A stretch of 64,000 nucleotides of DNA, taken from assembly GCF_016650635.1 (NCBI RefSeq), contig NZ_JAEKFI010000004.1, positions 806,001 to 870,000 on the forward strand, in the 5' to 3' direction. The notes beneath the pieces are model-generated. The model searched no databases. It was not told the origin of the DNA and saw nothing but the letters and a program-made list of their open reading frames with translations. The position numbers were made by a program, and so were the translations under genes. This DNA is from Pseudomonas sp. TH43. Its GTDB lineage: Bacteria > Pseudomonadota > Gammaproteobacteria > Pseudomonadales > Pseudomonadaceae. This document shows positions 18,148 through 27,423 of this stretch, piece after piece (position 1 is the first letter of the stretch; each line of letters begins with the position of its first letter).

Positions 18148-20061
18148 CTAACTGACTCGCCGCTCAATGCCATGCTTACGCAGCTTTCTATAAAGGGTAT
18201 TGCGGCTAACCCCAAGCTGCTCAGCCGTATGCGTCATATGCCACCGCGTCTGCTCCAACGTTTTAAGCAGGGCAATCCGCTCTGCGTCTGCCAGTGGGTG
18301 TTCGCCAGACTCGGCTGGCGGAAGGACTGGACGCCCCTGCCGAATCATCGCCGGCAAATCCTCCAGCCCGATCCGCCCTTCATCACACAACGCCGCCAGC
18401 GTGCGCAGGACATTGCGCAACTGCCGCACATTCCCCGGCCAGTTGAACGCCAGCAACGCCTGACGCGCCGGCTCTTCGATCAGGATCGTATCGCCGCCCG
18501 CCTCCTCGGCCAGCAGAAAATCCAGCAACTGCGATTTATCACTGCGCTCGCGCAATGCCGGCAGCGCGACTTCCAGCCCATTGAGCCGGTAATACAAATC
18601 CTCACGAAAACTACCGTCCTCGACCCGCCCGAGCAAATTGCGGTGGGTCGCACTGATGATTCGCACGTTGACTGCTTCCGGCTCACCGCCGATCGGCACC
18701 ACTTGCCGATCCTCAAGCACCCGCAACAAACGCGTCTGCAAGGCCAGCGGCATGTCACCGATTTCATCAAGGAACAACGTGCCGCCATCGGCCTGCTGCA
18801 ACTTGCCGCGCATGCCGTCCTTGCGCGCGCCGGTGAAACTGCCGCCGCGATAGCCGAACAGTTCGCTTTCGATCAGGCTTTCCGGGATGGCTGCGCAATT
18901 GAGCGCGACGAAGGCTTTACCCGAGCGCTGACTGGCCAGATGCACAGCCTTGGCGAAGGCTTCCTTGCCGGAGCCGGTCTCACCATTGATCAGCAGCGGC
19001 ACGTCGCGCTCGAACACGCGCAGCGCTTTGCGGAAATCGGCCTGCAGTGCAGCGTCCCCCAGGCAGATGCCGGAAAGGCGCGGAGCTTCGATTGTTTTTG
19101 CTGCCGGGGTGATCGGCGACGGCTTGCGCGACTCACCGCGCAACACGGCAAACAAATGCCGCCCGTCACGGGTACGCAGCGGCCAACTGGCGCTGGCATT
19201 GGCACTCGCGCGGCCAAGCAATTCACCCAGCGAACAATCGAAAAACGCCTCCACCGGTTTCCCCAGCAAGCCACCGCGAATATGCCCGAGCAGGTTCAGC
19301 GCACTCTGGTTGACCGCGCTGATCCGCCCTTCCCCGTCGAACGCCAACAAGCCCTCACTGAACAGGCCGACAGATTCAGCCTGCAGATGAAAGCGCAGCA
19401 ACCATTGGTTATCGAAACAGCGCAGGAAGTAGCAGCTCTCGATCATCTTCGCCGACAGATTGACCAGCGCCATGGTGTGGAACTGGCTCTGACGCGAGAC
19501 GTCGTGGCGTGCCGAGGACACGTCGAGCACCGCGAGCAGTTCGCCATGCGGGTCGAACACCGGGCTTGCCGAGCAGGTCAGGCCCGTGTGACGGCCGCGA
19601 AAGTGTTCATCTTGATGGATGGTCAGCGACTGGCGCTCGACCAGGCAGGTGCCGATGCCGTTGGTGCCTTCACAGGCTTCGCTCCAGTCGGCACCGAGCC
19701 AGAGGCCGGCGCGTTCGAAGATCTTGCGTTCGGCGGGTGCGGTAACGCAGTTGAGGATCACCCCGCGCGCATCGGTCAGCAACACCGCGTGGCCGGCGCC
19801 GGAGAGTTGCTGATGCAGGCTGCTCATTTCAGTGCCGGCGATCTGCAGAACCTGTTGCAGACGTTCGCGACTTTCCAGCACACGTCCGTGTTCGAGCACG
19901 GTCGGTGCCATGCTCAGCGCCGGGTCGAGGTGATAGTCCTCAAGGCAACGCAGCCACGACCGGGCAATCGACGGATCGGCACCGGGCCCGTGCAGGTGCG
20001 GTTTGCCCTGGGTAACGGTGAGAACCTGTTGGGCATGGCGACTCAAATGGTTGTCGTGCAT
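18148..20061 (-). CDS. eatR: sigma-54-dependent activator of ethanolamine catabolism (EatR-like, AcoR family)
   Basis: Enhancer-binding protein of 637 aa. The N-terminal ~200 residues are an AcoR-type GAF sensor region. A PAS-like segment follows (GLLAFDGEGRISAVNQSALN), then the AAA+ domain with Walker A GETGSGKEAF and Walker B LFLDEIGDM. The sigma-54 contact loop reads GSFTGA rather than the usual GAFTGA. A Fis-type helix-turn-helix ends the protein (TAEQLGVSRNTLYRKLRKHG). It is divergent from the aldehyde dehydrogenase and permease genes it probably controls. PAO1 PA4021 in the same place is EatR, an ethanolamine-responsive RpoN activator. Function by orthology. Confidence 0.9.
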   Translation of the reverse strand: MHDNHLSRHAQQVLTVTQGKPHLHGPGADPSIARSWLRCLEDYHLDPALSMAPTVLEHGRVLESRERLQQVLQIAGTEMSSLHQQLSGAGHAVLLTDARGVILNCVTAPAERKIFERAGLWLGADWSEACEGTNGIGTCLVERQSLTIHQDEHFRGRHTGLTCSASPVFDPHGELLAVLDVSSARHDVSRQSQFHTMALVNLSAKMIESCYFLRCFDNQWLLRFHLQAESVGLFSEGLLAFDGEGRISAVNQSALNLLGHIRGGLLGKPVEAFFDCSLGELLGRASANASASWPLRTRDGRHLFAVLRGESRKPSPITPAAKTIEAPRLSGICLGDAALQADFRKALRVFERDVPLLINGETGSGKEAFAKAVHLASQRSGKAFVALNCAAIPESLIESELFGYRGGSFTGARKDGMRGKLQQADGGTLFLDEIGDMPLALQTRLLRVLEDRQVVPIGGEPEAVNVRIISATHRNLLGRVEDGSFREDLYYRLNGLEVALPALRERSDKSQLLDFLLAEEAGGDTILIEEPARQALLAFNWPGNVRQLRNVLRTLAALCDEGRIGLEDLPAMIRQGRPVLPPAESGEHPLADAERIALLKTLEQTRWHMTHTAEQLGVSRNTLYRKLRKHGIERRVS

Positions 20062-20168
20062 TTCTTATTGTTCTCCCCGAGGCTCGGCGGCCCAATGCTT
20101 GAGGTGACGCCCAGCATCCTCCAGCCGCTACGGCATTGCAATGCTGGCAAGACTACCCGGTCACTGGC

Positions 20169-20219
20169 TGTGCCGAAAACGGTACAAACTGTCACTCCGA
20201 CTGTACCGAAACCGTCACA
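20169..20219 (+). promoter_or_regulatory. candidate EatR upstream activating sites (two 18-bp repeats)
   Basis: TGTGCCGAAAACGGTACA at 20169-20186 and TGTACCGAAACCGTCACA at 20202-20219 agree at 14 of 18 positions. Each is an imperfect palindrome with half-site TGTRMCG. Their starts are 33 bases apart, about three helical turns. They lie about 65-115 bases upstream of the sigma-54 promoter, the usual range for enhancer sites. Binding by EatR is inference. Confidence 0.7.
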
Positions 20220-20282
20220 GCGGCAATCCGCTCGTCCGACACAAACCACGCAACGCCTTGATTTACCTGACCTGCACGGCAG

Positions 20283-20298
20283 TGGCCCGACCTTTGCT
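20283..20298 (+). promoter_or_regulatory. sigma-54 promoter for aldehyde dehydrogenase gene
   Basis: TGGCCCGACCTTTGCT matches the -24/-12 consensus (TGGCAC-N5-TTGCW), with the GG and GC dinucleotides exactly 12 bases apart. It lies 64 bases before the exaC ATG and downstream of the two 18-bp candidate activator sites. Confidence 0.85.
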
Positions 20299-20361
20299 CT
20301 ACGCTTATAGCAAGCGCACCTGCGCGTTTCTCTAATAAGTACAAAGCCAAGGAGAACAATC

Positions 20362-21882
20362 ATGCTTTATGCTCACCCCGGTACTGAAGGCGCCAAAGTC
20401 TCGTTCAAGAGCAAGTACGGTAACTACATCGGCGGCGAGTTCGTCGCGCCTGTCAAAGGTCAGTACTTCATCAACACTTCGCCAGTAAATGGCCAGCCGA
20501 TTGCCGAATTCCCGCGCTCCACTGCCGAAGACATCGACAAGGCACTGGACGCCGCCCACGCCGCTGCCGATGCATGGGGCTCGACGTCCGTGCAGGCGCG
20601 CTCGCTGATTTTGCTGAAGATCGCCGACCGCATCGAACAGAACCTCGAACTGCTGGCGATCACCGAAACCTGGGACAACGGCAAAGCCATCCGCGAAACC
20701 CTCAACGCCGATATCCCGCTGGCCGCCGACCATTTCCGCTACTTCGCCGGGTGCCTGCGCGCCCAGGAAGGCAGCGCGGCCGAAATCGACGGCAACACCG
20801 TGGCCTATCACATCCATGAACCACTGGGCGTGGTCGGCCAGATCATTCCGTGGAACTTCCCGATCCTGATGGCCGCGTGGAAACTCGCGCCAGCGCTGGC
20901 CGCCGGTAACTGCGTGGTGCTCAAGCCGGCCGAACAAACCCCGCTGGGCATCACCGTGCTGATGGAACTGATCGGCGACTTGCTGCCACCTGGCGTGCTT
21001 AACGTGGTGCAAGGCTTCGGCAAAGAAGCCGGCGAAGCGCTGGCGACCAGCAAACGCATCGCCAAGATCGCCTTCACCGGCTCGACCCCGGTCGGTTCGC
21101 ACATCATGAAATGCGCTGCCGAAAACATCATTCCGTCGACCGTGGAACTGGGCGGCAAGTCGCCGAACATCTTCTTCGAAGACATCATGCAGGCCGAGCC
21201 GACCTTCATCGAAAAAGCCGCCGAGGGTCTGGTGCTGGCCTTCTTCAACCAGGGCGAAGTCTGCACCTGCCCTTCCCGTGCACTGGTGCAGGAATCGATC
21301 TACGACGAGTTCATGGCCGTCGTGATGAAGAAAGTTCTGCAAATCAAACGTGGCGACCCACTGGACACCGACACCATGGTCGGCGCGCAGGCATCCGAGC
21401 AGCAGTTCGACAAGATTCTGTCTTACCTGGAAATCGCCAAGGGTGAAGGCGCCGAACTGCTGACCGGCGGCAAGGTGGAAAAACTCGAGGGCAATCTGTC
21501 GACCGGTTATTACATCCAGCCGACCCTGCTCAAGGGCACCAACAAGATGCGCGTGTTCCAGGAGGAAATCTTCGGGCCGGTGGTGAGCATCACCACGTTC
21601 AAGGACGAAGCTGAAGCCCTGGCCATCGCCAACGACACCGAGTTCGGCCTCGGCGCCGGCCTGTGGACCCGCGACATCAACCGAGCCTACCGCATGGGCC
21701 GCGCCATCAAGGCCGGTCGTGTGTGGACCAACTGCTACCACCTGTACCCGGCGCATGCCGCGTTTGGCGGGTACAAAAAGTCCGGCGTTGGGCGTGAAAC
21801 TCACAAAATGATGCTCGACCACTATCAGCAGACCAAAAACCTGCTGGTGAGCTACGACATCAATCCGTTGGGCTTTTTCTAA
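20362..21882 (+). CDS. exaC: NAD-dependent acetaldehyde dehydrogenase (ExaC/AcoD type)
   Basis: Aldehyde dehydrogenase of 506 aa that oxidises acetaldehyde released by ethanolamine ammonia-lyase to acetate. The general-base glutamate is E262 in VELGGKSPN and the catalytic cysteine is C301 in [10 protein letters not shown], with a second cysteine at 303 as in other AcoD/ExaC proteins. [19 protein letters not shown] is the cofactor-binding segment. The start has an AAGGAG ribosome site. It is the first gene downstream of the sigma-54 promoter and faces away from eatR, matching PAO1 PA4022 (exaC2). Confidence 0.94.
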   Translation: MLYAHPGTEGAKVSFKSKYGNYIGGEFVAPVKGQYFINTSPVNGQPIAEFPRSTAEDIDKALDAAHAAADAWGSTSVQARSLILLKIADRIEQNLELLAITETWDNGKAIRETLNADIPLAADHFRYFAGCLRAQEGSAAEIDGNTVAYHIHEPLGVVGQIIPWNFPILMAAWKLAPALAAGNCVVLKPAEQTPLGITVLMELIGDLLPPGVLNVVQGFGKEAGEALATSKRIAKIAFTGSTPVGSHIMKCAAENIIPSTVELGGKSPNIFFEDIMQAEPTFIEKAAEGLVLAFFNQGEVCTCPSRALVQESIYDEFMAVVMKKVLQIKRGDPLDTDTMVGAQASEQQFDKILSYLEIAKGEGAELLTGGKVEKLEGNLSTGYYIQPTLLKGTNKMRVFQEEIFGPVVSITTFKDEAEALAIANDTEFGLGAGLWTRDINRAYRMGRAIKAGRVWTNCYHLYPAHAAFGGYKKSGVGRETHKMMLDHYQQTKNLLVSYDINPLGFF

Positions 21883-21904
21883 GTTCGACTTTTGATCGTG
21901 TAAC

Positions 21905-21980
21905 GGCGTTCGCGAGCAAGCTTTGCTCCTACAGGATTACGCAGGATCTGTAGGAGTATGGCTTGCCAGCGAAGGCGCCC
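21905..21980. repeat. REP pair, divergent GCTTGCCAGCGA/CGCGAGCAAGC type
   Basis: Inverted arms at about 21905-21934 (GGCGTTCGCGAGCAAGC onward) and 21949-21980 (TGTAGGAGTATGGCTTGCCA onward). The arms differ at several positions. It lies between exaC and the second sigma-54 promoter. Confidence 0.7.
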
Positions 21981-22014
21981 CCAATGACACCACCAACCCA
22001 AGGTCTGGCCGCTC

Positions 22015-22030
22015 TGGCACGGCCCTTGCG
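22015..22030 (+). promoter_or_regulatory. second sigma-54 promoter, upstream of ethanolamine permease
   Basis: TGGCACGGCCCTTGCG is a near-perfect -24/-12 element, with GG and GC 12 bases apart, 117 bases before the permease ATG. No copy of the 18-bp candidate EatR site was seen in the 130 bases upstream. Activation could come from the distant sites or from a more degenerate one. Confidence 0.8.
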
Positions 22031-22146
22031 TACCCGTCATTCAGGTTTTGCACCAAGACTGCCGCTGCGTGAACAGCATTCATCCACCCGAACCGCCGCA
22101 CCTGAAAGTCCAACAAATCAAACAATAAAAAAGACAGCGAGGACTT

Positions 22147-23517
22147 ATGACTTCCACCACACAGCTCAAACCCACACTCGGCACCCTGCACCTATGGGGC
22201 ATTGCCGTCGGCCTGGTGATTTCCGGCGAATACTTCGGCTGGAGTTACGGCTGGGGCACTGCGGGCACCCTGGGTTTTCTGGTCACAGCCTTGATGGTCG
22301 CGACCATGTACACCTGCTTCATCTTCAGCTTTACCGAATTGACTACCGCGATCCCACACGCTGGCGGGCCATTTGCCTACAGCCGCCGGGCATTCGGCGA
22401 GAAAGGCGGTTTGATCGCCGGCATCGCCACGCTGATCGAGTTCGTCTTTGCACCACCGGCGATTGCCATGGCCATCGGCGCTTATCTCAACGTGCAATAT
22501 CCCGAGCTTGATCCGAAGATCGCCGCCGTCGGCGCCTATTTCGTCTTCATGACGCTGAACATCCTCGGCGTCAGCATCGCCGCGACCTTCGAACTGGTGG
22601 TCACCGTGCTCGCCGTCGCTGAACTGCTGGTGTTCATGGGCGTGGTCGCGCCGGGCTTCAGCTTCAGCAATTTCGTGCTCAACGGCTGGTCGGGCTCGAA
22701 CGAGTTCAGCATGGCCTCGATTCCCGGGATCTTTGCGGCGATACCGTTCGCGATCTGGTTTTTCCTCGCCATCGAAGGCGCGGCCATGGCGGCCGAAGAA
22801 GCCAAAGACCCGAAACGCACGATTCCCAAGGCTTACGTCAGCGGCATCCTGACCCTGGTGTTCCTCGCCATCGGTGTGATGGTCATGGCTGGCGGCGTTG
22901 GCGACTGGCGCCAACTGTCGAATATCAACGATCCACTGCCGCAAGCAATGAAAGCCGTGGTTGGCAATAACTCATCGTGGATGCACATGCTCGTATGGAT
23001 CGGCCTGTTCGGTCTGGTGGCGAGTTTCCACGGGATTATTCTCGGCTACTCACGGCAGTTCTTCGCCCTCGCCCGCGCCGGTTATCTGCCGAAAGGCCTG
23101 GCCAAACTTTCACGCTTCCAGACCCCGCACCGCGCCATTCTGGCCGGCGGCGTGATCGGCATCGCGGCGATCTACAGCGACGGTCTGGTCAATCTGCAAG
23201 GCATGACCCTGACGGCGGCGATGATCACCATGTCGGTGTTTGGCGCCATCGTGATGTACATCATCAGCATGCTCAGCCTGTTCAAGTTGCGCAAAACCGA
23301 ACCGAATCTGGAGCGCACCTTCCGCGCGCCGGGCTACCCGGTAGTGCCGGCGATTGCACTGTTTCTGGCCGTGGTATGCCTGGTGGCGATGGCGTGGTTC
23401 AACACGCTGATCGGTTGCGTGTTCCTGGGTTTCATGGCCGCCGGTTACCTGTATTTCCAGCTGACCGCCAAGCAACGCGCCGAAGCGCCGGCAGACGCTA
23501 TGCTCGAAGGTATCTAG
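22147..23517 (+). CDS. eat: ethanolamine permease
   Basis: Amino acid-polyamine-organocation (APC) transporter of 456 aa with about twelve membrane segments. The N-terminal signature is GIAVGLVISGEYFGWSYGWG, and PHAGGPFAYSRRAFGEKGG and FLAIEGAAMAAEEAKDPKR follow as expected for the Eat subfamily. It imports ethanolamine for EutBC. The start has an AGGAC ribosome site. It has its own sigma-54 promoter candidate and is followed by a long hairpin and a REPIN before eutB. PAO1 PA4023 is the ortholog by position. Confidence 0.93.
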   Translation: MTSTTQLKPTLGTLHLWGIAVGLVISGEYFGWSYGWGTAGTLGFLVTALMVATMYTCFIFSFTELTTAIPHAGGPFAYSRRAFGEKGGLIAGIATLIEFVFAPPAIAMAIGAYLNVQYPELDPKIAAVGAYFVFMTLNILGVSIAATFELVVTVLAVAELLVFMGVVAPGFSFSNFVLNGWSGSNEFSMASIPGIFAAIPFAIWFFLAIEGAAMAAEEAKDPKRTIPKAYVSGILTLVFLAIGVMVMAGGVGDWRQLSNINDPLPQAMKAVVGNNSSWMHMLVWIGLFGLVASFHGIILGYSRQFFALARAGYLPKGLAKLSRFQTPHRAILAGGVIGIAAIYSDGLVNLQGMTLTAAMITMSVFGAIVMYIISMLSLFKLRKTEPNLERTFRAPGYPVVPAIALFLAVVCLVAMAWFNTLIGCVFLGFMAAGYLYFQLTAKQRAEAPADAMLEGI

Positions 23518-23522
23518 TTGCA

Positions 23523-23551
23523 CCGGCACCGGGCCTTTCGCCTGGTGCCGG
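23523..23551 (+). terminator. 12-bp hairpin after the permease gene
   Basis: CCGGCACC (23523-23530) pairs with GGTGCCGG (23544-23551). The inner bases GGGC/GCCT extend the stem to 12 pairs around a CTTTC loop. No T-tract follows, so it may be an mRNA-stabilising or processing structure rather than a full terminator. Confidence 0.55.
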
Positions 23552-23577
23552 CATTATTGAAGTGCATGCAGATCCAA

Positions 23578-23667
23578 TGTGGGAGCGAGCCTGCTCGCGA
23601 AGGCGGAGTGTCAGTCGACAACTGTTTGAATGTCAGTCCGTATTCGCGAGCAGGCTCGCTCCCACAA
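23578..23667. repeat. REPIN inside the eat-eutB gap
   Basis: Inverted copies of the GTGGGAGCGAGCCTGCTCGCGAA palindrome at 23579-23602 and 23644-23667, separated by about 40 bases. It lies within the presumed eat-eutBC transcript, about 50 bases upstream of the eutB start. Confidence 0.92.
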
Positions 23668-23720
23668 AGGTTCACTCCTATATAAAGCAGATTGCAGTAA
23701 TTACCGGAGGACACCGCCCC

Positions 23721-25115
23721 ATGGCCGCATTTGCCCATTCCGTCGGCGCCCAGACCTTTCGCTTCGACAGTCTCAAGGATGTGATGGCCAAGGCCAGCCC
23801 GGCGCGGTCCGGGGATTTTCTCGCCGGTGTCGCCGCACTCAACGACGGCGAGCGCGTGGCCGCGCAGATGGCGCTGGCCGACATCCCGCTCACGCATTTC
23901 CTACAGGAAGCGCTGATTCCCTACGAGTCCGATGAAGTCACCCGACTGATCATCGACACTCACGACAAACAGGCCTTCGCCGTCGTCAGTCACCTCACCG
24001 TGGGCGGCTTTCGGGACTGGTTGCTCAGCGACGCCGCCGATGAAACCAGTCTGCGTGATCTGGCTCCCGGCCTGACCCCGGAAATGGTCGCCGCCGTATC
24101 GAAGATCATGCGCGTGCAGGATTTGGTTCTGGTCGCGCAAAAAATCCGCGTGGTGACGAAGTTTCGCAGCACCCTCGGCCTACGCGGACGGTTATCCACA
24201 AGGCTACAACCCAATCACCCCACCGACGAACCGTCGGGCATTGCCGCGAGCATTCTCGACGGTCTGCTCTATGGCAACGGTGACGCGATGATTGGCATCA
24301 ACCCGGCCACTGACAGCATCGCCTCGATCTGCGCGATGCTGGAAATGCTCGACGCGATCATCCAGCGCTACGACATTCCGACCCAGGCCTGCGTGCTCAC
24401 CCACGTCACCACTTCTATAGAAGCGATCAACCGAGGCGTGCCGCTGGATCTGGTGTTCCAGTCCATCGCCGGCACTGAAGCGGCCAACGCCAGTTTCGGC
24501 ATCAACCTGAATGTCTTGCAGGAAGGCTATGACGCCGGACTGAGCCTGAATCGTGGCACCCTCGGACAGAACCTGATGTATTTCGAAACCGGCCAAGGCA
24601 GTGCGCTGTCGGCCAACGCCCACCATGGCGTCGACCAGCAGACCTGCGAAACCCGGGCCTACGCCGTGGCGCGACATTTCAAGCCGTTCCTGGTGAACAC
24701 CGTCGTAGGATTTATCGGCCCGGAATACCTCTACAACGGCAAACAGATCATCCGCGCCGGCCTCGAAGACCACTTCTGCGGCAAGTTGCTCGGTGTGCCG
24801 ATGGGCTGCGACATCTGTTACACCAACCACGCCGAAGCCGATCAGGACGACATGGACACCCTGCTGACGCTCTTGGGTGTCGCCGGAATCAACTTCATCA
24901 TGGGCATCCCCGGCTCCGACGACATCATGCTCAATTACCAGACCACCTCGTTTCACGACGCGCTCTACGCCAGGCAGACTTTGGGGCTGAAACCGGCGCC
25001 AGAGTTCGAGCTGTGGCTGGCCAATATGGGCATCTTCACCCAGGCGGACGGCAAGGTTCGCTTCGGTAACAACCTGCCGCCGGCCTTCCGCCAGGCGTTG
25101 GCGCAACTGGGATGA
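23721..25115 (+). CDS. eutB: ethanolamine ammonia-lyase large subunit
   Basis: Catalytic barrel subunit of 464 aa of the adenosylcobalamin-dependent enzyme that splits ethanolamine into acetaldehyde and ammonia. Family segments seen are ANEVCTLVA-like positions replaced by [22 protein letters not shown], then [19 protein letters not shown] and [19 protein letters not shown] and [13 protein letters not shown], in the expected order. Length matches E. coli EutB (453). The ATG at 23721 has a CGGAGG ribosome site. eutC overlaps its end by four bases (ATGA). No microcompartment shell genes are nearby. Confidence 0.95.
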   Translation: MAAFAHSVGAQTFRFDSLKDVMAKASPARSGDFLAGVAALNDGERVAAQMALADIPLTHFLQEALIPYESDEVTRLIIDTHDKQAFAVVSHLTVGGFRDWLLSDAADETSLRDLAPGLTPEMVAAVSKIMRVQDLVLVAQKIRVVTKFRSTLGLRGRLSTRLQPNHPTDEPSGIAASILDGLLYGNGDAMIGINPATDSIASICAMLEMLDAIIQRYDIPTQACVLTHVTTSIEAINRGVPLDLVFQSIAGTEAANASFGINLNVLQEGYDAGLSLNRGTLGQNLMYFETGQGSALSANAHHGVDQQTCETRAYAVARHFKPFLVNTVVGFIGPEYLYNGKQIIRAGLEDHFCGKLLGVPMGCDICYTNHAEADQDDMDTLLTLLGVAGINFIMGIPGSDDIMLNYQTTSFHDALYARQTLGLKPAPEFELWLANMGIFTQADGKVRFGNNLPPAFRQALAQLG

Positions 25116-25945
25116 GTCACATGGAAAAACCGCCCATCGACCCGCAAAACCCTTGGCTGGAACTGCGCCGCCTGACCCCGGCGCGAATCGCCCTCGGCCG
25201 CACCGGCACCAGCCTGCCGACCCGCGCACAACTGGATTTCCAGTTTGCCCACGCCCAGGCGCGCGACGCCGTACACCTGCCGTTCGATCACGTCGGGCTC
25301 AGCACACAATTGAGTGAACGCGGGCGCGAAAGCCTGTTGCTGCACAGCGCGGCAGCGGATCGCAATAGCTACCTGCAACGCCCGGATCTGGGGCGCAAGC
25401 TCAGTGATGAGTCGGCGCAACACCTGCGCGATTACGCGGCGGCACATCCGGGCGGCGTCGATCTGGCAATTGTTGTGGCCGATGGCCTGTCAGCGCTGGC
25501 GGTGCATCGCCACACACTGCCGTTTCTCAGCCGTCTGGAAGAGCAAATGGACGGTGATGAATGGTCAATCGCGCCAATAGTGTTGGTGGAACAGGGGCGC
25601 GTTGCCGTCGGTGATGAAATTGGCCAATTGCTCGGTGCGAAAATGCTGGTGATGCTGATTGGCGAACGACCGGGCCTCAGCTCGCCGGACAGCCTGGGTT
25701 TGTATTTCACCTACAATCCAAAAACAGGGCTGACGGATGCCTACCGCAACTGTATTTCCAATGTCCGGCTGGAAGGTTTGAGCTACGGCATGGCGGCGCA
25801 TCGCTTGCTGTACCTGATGCGCGAAGCCTGTCGGCGGCAGCTGTCAGGGGTCAATCTGAAAGACGAAGCGCAGGTTCAGACGCTTGAGTCGGACGCCAAA
25901 ACGGACATTAAAGGAAACTTCCTACTCGATCCGCCCACAACCTGA
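25112..25945 (+). CDS. eutC: ethanolamine ammonia-lyase small subunit
   Basis: Cobalamin-binding small subunit of 277 aa that completes the EutBC lyase. Recognisable parts are [17 protein letters not shown] near the N-terminus, [14 protein letters not shown], and [18 protein letters not shown]. The N-terminal targeting extension that directs E. coli EutC to the Eut compartment is not obvious, in line with the absence of shell genes. ATG 25112 overlaps the eutB stop (ATGA). The second methionine at residue 4 is an alternative start. It requires B12, which btuB/btuF in this window could help supply. Confidence 0.95.
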   Translation: MSHMEKPPIDPQNPWLELRRLTPARIALGRTGTSLPTRAQLDFQFAHAQARDAVHLPFDHVGLSTQLSERGRESLLLHSAAADRNSYLQRPDLGRKLSDESAQHLRDYAAAHPGGVDLAIVVADGLSALAVHRHTLPFLSRLEEQMDGDEWSIAPIVLVEQGRVAVGDEIGQLLGAKMLVMLIGERPGLSSPDSLGLYFTYNPKTGLTDAYRNCISNVRLEGLSYGMAAHRLLYLMREACRRQLSGVNLKDEAQVQTLESDAKTDIKGNFLLDPPTT

Positions 25946-26060
25946 ACCGTTTCCGCATTGCGTTTCTGCGCCGGTTTCAGGCAGGATCGATGCACGGCCG
26001 CCAGGGTTTCCCATCGCCGTCAGAGCAGTTGAAGACAGCCACTTGAAGACGAGACCTATC

Positions 26061-26522
26061 ATGCGGATTATTCAAGCGACCCTCGAACATCTGGATTTGT
26101 TGACTCCGTTGTTCGTCAAATATCGCGAGTTCTACGGTTCCCTGCCTTACCCGGATTCCTCCCGCGCGTTTCTGGAAAAACGTCTGCGTCGCAAGGAATC
26201 GGTGATCTATCTGGCCTTGGCCGACGATGACGACAAGAAACTGATGGGTTTCTGCCAGCTCTATCCGAGCTTTTCCTCGCTATCGCTAAAGCGCGTATGG
26301 ATCCTCAACGACATTTATGTTGCCGAAGACGCCCGCCGCCAACTGGTCGCCGACAACCTGATCCGCACCGCGAAGAAAATGGCCAAGGAAACCCAAGCCG
26401 TGCGTATGCGCGTTTCCACCAGCAGCAATAACGAAGTCGCGCAGAAAACCTATGAGTCCATCGGCTTCAAGGAAGACACCGAATTCAAGAACTACGTGCT
26501 GCCGATCAGCGACGAGCTCTAA
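26061..26522 (+). CDS. GNAT family N-acetyltransferase
   Basis: Small acetyltransferase of 153 aa. GNAT features are MRIIQATLEHLDLL at the start, the central strand ILNDIYVAEDARRQLVADNL with the acetyl-CoA-binding region, and the C-terminal NEVAQKTYESIGFKED motif. The substrate is unknown. It lies 115 bases after eutC on the same strand, as PA4026 does in PAO1, so a link to ethanolamine use is possible. A REP stem follows that may terminate the operon. Confidence 0.88.
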   Translation: MRIIQATLEHLDLLTPLFVKYREFYGSLPYPDSSRAFLEKRLRRKESVIYLALADDDDKKLMGFCQLYPSFSSLSLKRVWILNDIYVAEDARRQLVADNLIRTAKKMAKETQAVRMRVSTSSNNEVAQKTYESIGFKEDTEFKNYVLPISDEL

Positions 26523-26526
26523 GATC

Positions 26527-26570
26527 AAAAGATCGCAGCCTGTAGAGGCTGCCGAAGGCTGCGATCTTTT
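26527..26570. terminator. REP stem acting as probable terminator after the eut cluster
   Basis: AAAAGATCGCAGCC (26527-26540) pairs perfectly with GGCTGCGATCTTTT (26557-26570) over 14 bases, with A- and T-rich ends on both sides. It belongs to the GATCTTTT REP family and would work as a terminator in either direction. Confidence 0.7.
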
Positions 26571-26769
26571 CGCCTTACCCAACACTCCTGCGTCCCTGAC
26601 AAATATTCACACCCCGACATCCCCCGCTACAAAACCAACGCGCTTTTCATCTTTCAGACCGTATAATCGCGATCTTTCCGGCTTGTAAGAAAAACTACAC
26701 CTCGCTGTAGGCTTACACCCGATTCACCCGCACAGACCCGCTGAGTCGGGCCGACACACAGGTGCCTCC

Positions 26770-27420
26770 ATGGATTTCAACCCGCTCGACCTTATCCTGC
26801 ATCTCGATGTTTACCTCGATTTGCTGGTAACCAACTACGGGCCGTGGATCTACGCCATTCTGTTTCTGGTGATTTTCTGCGAAACCGGTCTGGTGGTGAT
26901 GCCATTCCTGCCGGGCGATTCGCTGCTGTTCATTGCGGGCGCCGTAGCGGCGGGTGGCGGCATGGATCCGGTACTGTTGGGCGGTTTGCTGATGCTGGCG
27001 GCCATACTCGGCGATAGCACCAACTACGTGATCGGACGAACGGCAGGGGAAAGACTGTTCAACAACCCGAACTCGAAAATTTTCCGCCGCGACTACCTGC
27101 AAAAGACCCACGACTTCTATGACAAGCACGGTGGCAAGACCGTGACCCTGGCGCGCTTTCTGCCAATCATTCGCACCTTTGCCCCGTTCGTCGCGGGTGT
27201 GGCGAGAATGCCTTACCCGCGCTTCTTCGGCTTCAGCGTGCTGGGCACCATCCTCTGGGTGGGTGGCCTGGTGACGCTGGGCTACTTCTTCGGCAACGTC
27301 CCGTTCATCAAGAAAAATCTGTCGTTGCTGGTCGTGGCAATCATTCTGCTGTCGCTGGTGCCGATGATCATCGGCGTGGTCCGCAGCCGTTTCGGCGGTG
27401 CCAAAGCCGAAACTCGCTGA
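26770..27420 (+). CDS. DedA family inner-membrane protein
   Basis: Protein of 216 aa with about five membrane segments. The DedA signature is seen in ETGLVVMPFLPGDSLLFIAG, then GDSTNYVIGRTAGERLF and ARFLPIIRTFAPFVAGVARM. DedA proteins are proposed lipid scramblases for undecaprenyl phosphate or phospholipids and affect envelope integrity. It is unfused, unlike the DedA-PAP2 gene at 9.2 kb. It lies three bases upstream of the MtfA-like peptidase gene, so both are likely on one transcript. Confidence 0.92.
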   Translation: MDFNPLDLILHLDVYLDLLVTNYGPWIYAILFLVIFCETGLVVMPFLPGDSLLFIAGAVAAGGGMDPVLLGGLLMLAAILGDSTNYVIGRTAGERLFNNPNSKIFRRDYLQKTHDFYDKHGGKTVTLARFLPIIRTFAPFVAGVARMPYPRFFGFSVLGTILWVGGLVTLGYFFGNVPFIKKNLSLLVVAIILLSLVPMIIGVVRSRFGGAKAETR

Positions 27421-27423
27421 GCC

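Noticed and set aside
18172-20310. Long open frame (712 codons) on the plus strand opposite eatR
   Set aside because: EatR on the minus strand has complete AAA+ and HTH motifs; the opposite frame has none and runs across the regulatory region.
21883-22014. Additional 18-bp EatR site before the second sigma-54 promoter
   Set aside because: A TGTAACGG stretch near 21899 shares only part of one half-site and lies within or beside a REP pair; too weak to call.
23721-25945. Ethanolamine microcompartment system
   Set aside because: Only the transporter, lyase subunits and aldehyde dehydrogenase are present; no shell or EutA-type genes lie in the window.
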